Shown piece after piece: positions 62,558-64,000 of a DNA stretch of 64,000 nucleotides. Below the pieces are notes generated by a model, which saw nothing but the letters and a program-made list of their open reading frames with translations, was not told where the DNA came from and searched no databases. Origin of the DNA: Smithella sp. (GTDB lineage Bacteria > Desulfobacterota > Syntrophia > Syntrophales > Smithellaceae); contig SCVW01000048.1 in the NCBI GenBank assembly GCA_007244375.1, positions 1 through 64,000 of the forward strand, given 5' to 3'. Made by a program: the position numbers and the translations under genes. Within the stretch, counting starts at the first letter, position 1, and every line of letters starts with the position of its first letter.

Positions 62558-63754
62558 CTATATAGCCAGTCCCATAGAAATAAGTTCATGCTCATTTTCT
62601 AAAACATGCTGACGTGTCTCACCAAGAATCATTCCAATTAAAAGTGGATGTTCATCGATATAACCCATCTTTTCCGGATCGCAACTGCTCAAAGGCAGCA
62701 AAATACCTTTAGCCATTGCCCGATATACTGAGTCAAGCATATTCTGGTAGTTTCCTTTACCTTTCAACCGGCGCAACCGAATTACAGGCTGCCGATGATA
62801 TCGATGAACGCTCTCGGAGTAAAGAATTGCCGGAGTAGAGCCATTTCCTCGAAAATTTAAATCAAATACCTTGCAAGGATTCCCATCATAAACCGCCATA
62901 TCAATTCCGACAATACCATAATAGCCACGTTCGTAAGCGGCACGAACTATCGACAAGCCAACTTCTACAGCCTTTATTGGACATCGAGTCCCTTCTTCAA
63001 GCCAATTACCACAGTAGGCACCATTATCATCACTTACCTGTTCGGCAAATCCCAAATAGTCAATTGTGCCATCTGCCGTCACACAATAATGAAGGCATAG
63101 ATTCTGCTGGATATTCAGATATTCTTCACAAATAACAAAGCGACAATCCGAAAAATATGAAGCAGCGTTTTTAATGTCATTATTTTTAAAACAAATGCGA
63201 ACATCAACACCACCGCCTGTAGATTCATCGGTTGCTGCTTTGATGACGACCGGTAAATTCCATTTTTTATCACCGTTGACAATCTGATCAATCAAAATAA
63301 TATCACGAGCAGGAATATTTCCTACTGGAACAAGCTTCCCAAGATTCGCCTTATTGTTTAAGAAAGACAGAATTGACGGATCGATCCAGCAGCACTCCTG
63401 TGGTATTTCAGAGAGAGGATAAACGTGTTGTGCCACCACTTTCATCCCGGCAGTTCTGAACTTTTTGAGTATCATCATAAAGTCGTCTGCATTAACATAA
63501 CTATGTATTTCGCGCGGCAGCCAAAAACCGGCATCACGCAAAAGACAAAGTGCGTCCGTTGAAGACGCCGACGCAGCACAAATAATCGGCATATCACCCA
63601 GAACTGTCATCATGCCGGCAGTCATTATATCCAGCAAAATCCTGTTTGGGGGCAGCCAATGTGAGGCATTTTGTGATGATCTGGCCACAAAAACGCAGTC
63701 AGGATCGTAGATGGAACTGAATATCTTTGAAGATTGTAAAGTGGAATTCACCAT
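62558..63754 (-). CDS. ATP-grasp ligase
   Basis: A 398-residue ATP-grasp enzyme. The lid and metal sites are visible as LPVVIKAATDESTGGGVDVR, FVICEEYLNI and YYGIVGIDMAVY with KVFDLNFRGNGSTPA at the end of the grasp domain. The N-terminal 130 residues form a pre-ATP-grasp domain. It likely makes a peptide or amide bond to a small acid. It is the first full gene of the operon seen, with a RidA-like gene behind it. Confidence 0.85.
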   Translation of the reverse strand: MVNSTLQSSKIFSSIYDPDCVFVARSSQNASHWLPPNRILLDIMTAGMMTVLGDMPIICAASASSTDALCLLRDAGFWLPREIHSYVNADDFMMILKKFRTAGMKVVAQHVYPLSEIPQECCWIDPSILSFLNNKANLGKLVPVGNIPARDIILIDQIVNGDKKWNLPVVIKAATDESTGGGVDVRICFKNNDIKNAASYFSDCRFVICEEYLNIQQNLCLHYCVTADGTIDYLGFAEQVSDDNGAYCGNWLEEGTRCPIKAVEVGLSIVRAAYERGYYGIVGIDMAVYDGNPCKVFDLNFRGNGSTPAILYSESVHRYHRQPVIRLRRLKGKGNYQNMLDSVYRAMAKGILLPLSSCDPEKMGYIDEHPLLIGMILGETRQHVLENEHELISMGLAI

Positions 63755-63840
63755 TTAATTTTCTCATTTCACAAATTAACAAAAAAATTTAAGGATAATA
63801 AATATTTTTTTAAAAAGGTTACGTTATTTGACCGTAAAAT

Positions 63841-64000
63841 TTAAGTAATTACTGCGGTTGCTTCAACTTCGCACAGCAAATCATTCCTGCAAACATCAAC
63901 TCCAACTTGGAATAGCGATCTGTCACGGGGGAAACCAGCCTGATCAATGATATTCAAGCACTGATTCATGTCTTTTCCTCTTTTGAGATATATCGTCGCC
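63841..64000 (-). CDS. RidA/YjgF-like protein, C-terminal part (cut by window edge)
   Basis: The minus strand reads open from the edge to a TAA at 63841: ATIYLKRGKDMNQCLNIIDQ, AGFPRDRSLFQVGVDVCRND, LLCEVEATAVIT. The ending is that of a Rid-family protein, with the usual LLCEVEA strand. RidA proteins remove reactive enamine/imine intermediates made by PLP enzymes, which fits the aminotransferase in this locus. The first part of the gene is outside the window. Confidence 0.8.
   Translation of the reverse strand, partial: ATIYLKRGKDMNQCLNIIDQAGFPRDRSLFQVGVDVCRNDLLCEVEATAVIT

Noticed and set aside
1-64000. tRNA or rRNA genes
   Set aside because: No cloverleaf with a TTC-loop pattern or rRNA sequence was recognised on reading; a covariance scan could not be run.

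Overview
The window looks like a chromosomal piece of a moderately AT-rich, anaerobic, Gram-negative bacterium, most likely a deltaproteobacterial (Syntrophus/Smithella-like) lineage. The pointers are a 6S RNA gene right after zapA, RNase Y beside a YmdB-type phosphoesterase, a split purine end-pathway (separate AICAR transformylase and PurO-type IMP cyclohydrolase), a glycyl radical enzyme with its activase, a TIGR03960-type radical SAM protein, a CFI-box C-terminal signal, and many short palindromic intergenic repeats. The taxonomic call is inference from gene families; no rRNA or other marker is present.

Layout. 0-0.7 kb: the start of an IS110-family transposase running off the left edge, with a structured non-coding leader (possible bridge RNA) against a palindromic repeat. 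0.7-14.8 kb: minus-strand housekeeping block (mntP, uvrC, uvrB, a Ski2-like helicase, tyrS, a ymdB-like gene, rny, 6S RNA, zapA, a ZapB-like coiled coil, dusB, a GlmU-like nucleotidyltransferase). 14.9-15.6 kb: a RelE/RelB-type toxin-antitoxin pair with a clear promoter/operator, followed by a copy of the 5' end of the glmU-like gene. 15.7-26.3 kb: FAD oxidoreductase, two tandem CNNM/CorC-like membrane proteins, DUF4197, purD, nitroreductase, DUF2804, cyclophilin and a divergent KdtA-like glycosyltransferase. 26.4-31.8 kb: a compact four-gene biosynthetic cluster (AMP ligase, carrier domain fused to an LpxL-like acyltransferase, O-methyltransferase, zinc dehydrogenase), bounded by the AICAR transformylase gene on the right and a decayed copy of that gene's 3' end on the left. 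31.8-35.1 kb: purine genes and tsaC. 35.1-37.8 kb: a secreted metalloprotease and a separately encoded secreted protein that resembles its pro-domain. 38-41.5 kb: glycyl radical enzyme plus activase. 41.7-54.6 kb: radical SAM enzymes, hpt, purU, a pyrimidine-dimer glycosylase interrupted in frame by a repeat, methyltransferase, and an orphan second activase. 54.7-64 kb: a surface-glycan or aminoacyl-modification locus with CapK-like ligases, ATP-grasp ligases, NeuD-type acetyltransferases, a polyprenyl-phosphate sugar transferase, a DegT aminotransferase and a RidA-like gene at the edge.

How it fits together. Six genes feed purine metabolism (purD, purE, AICAR transformylase, PurO, hpt, and purU as a formate source). 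A recurring theme is partial duplication of a gene end beside newly inserted material: the AICAR transformylase 3' end around the biosynthetic cluster, the glmU-like 5' end around the toxin-antitoxin pair, and a neuD 3' end fused to an asnB fragment. Strong sigma70-type promoters of the form TTGACA-17-TATACT recur four times. A family of about 120-145 bp inverted-repeat elements occurs at least five times, once inside a coding sequence.
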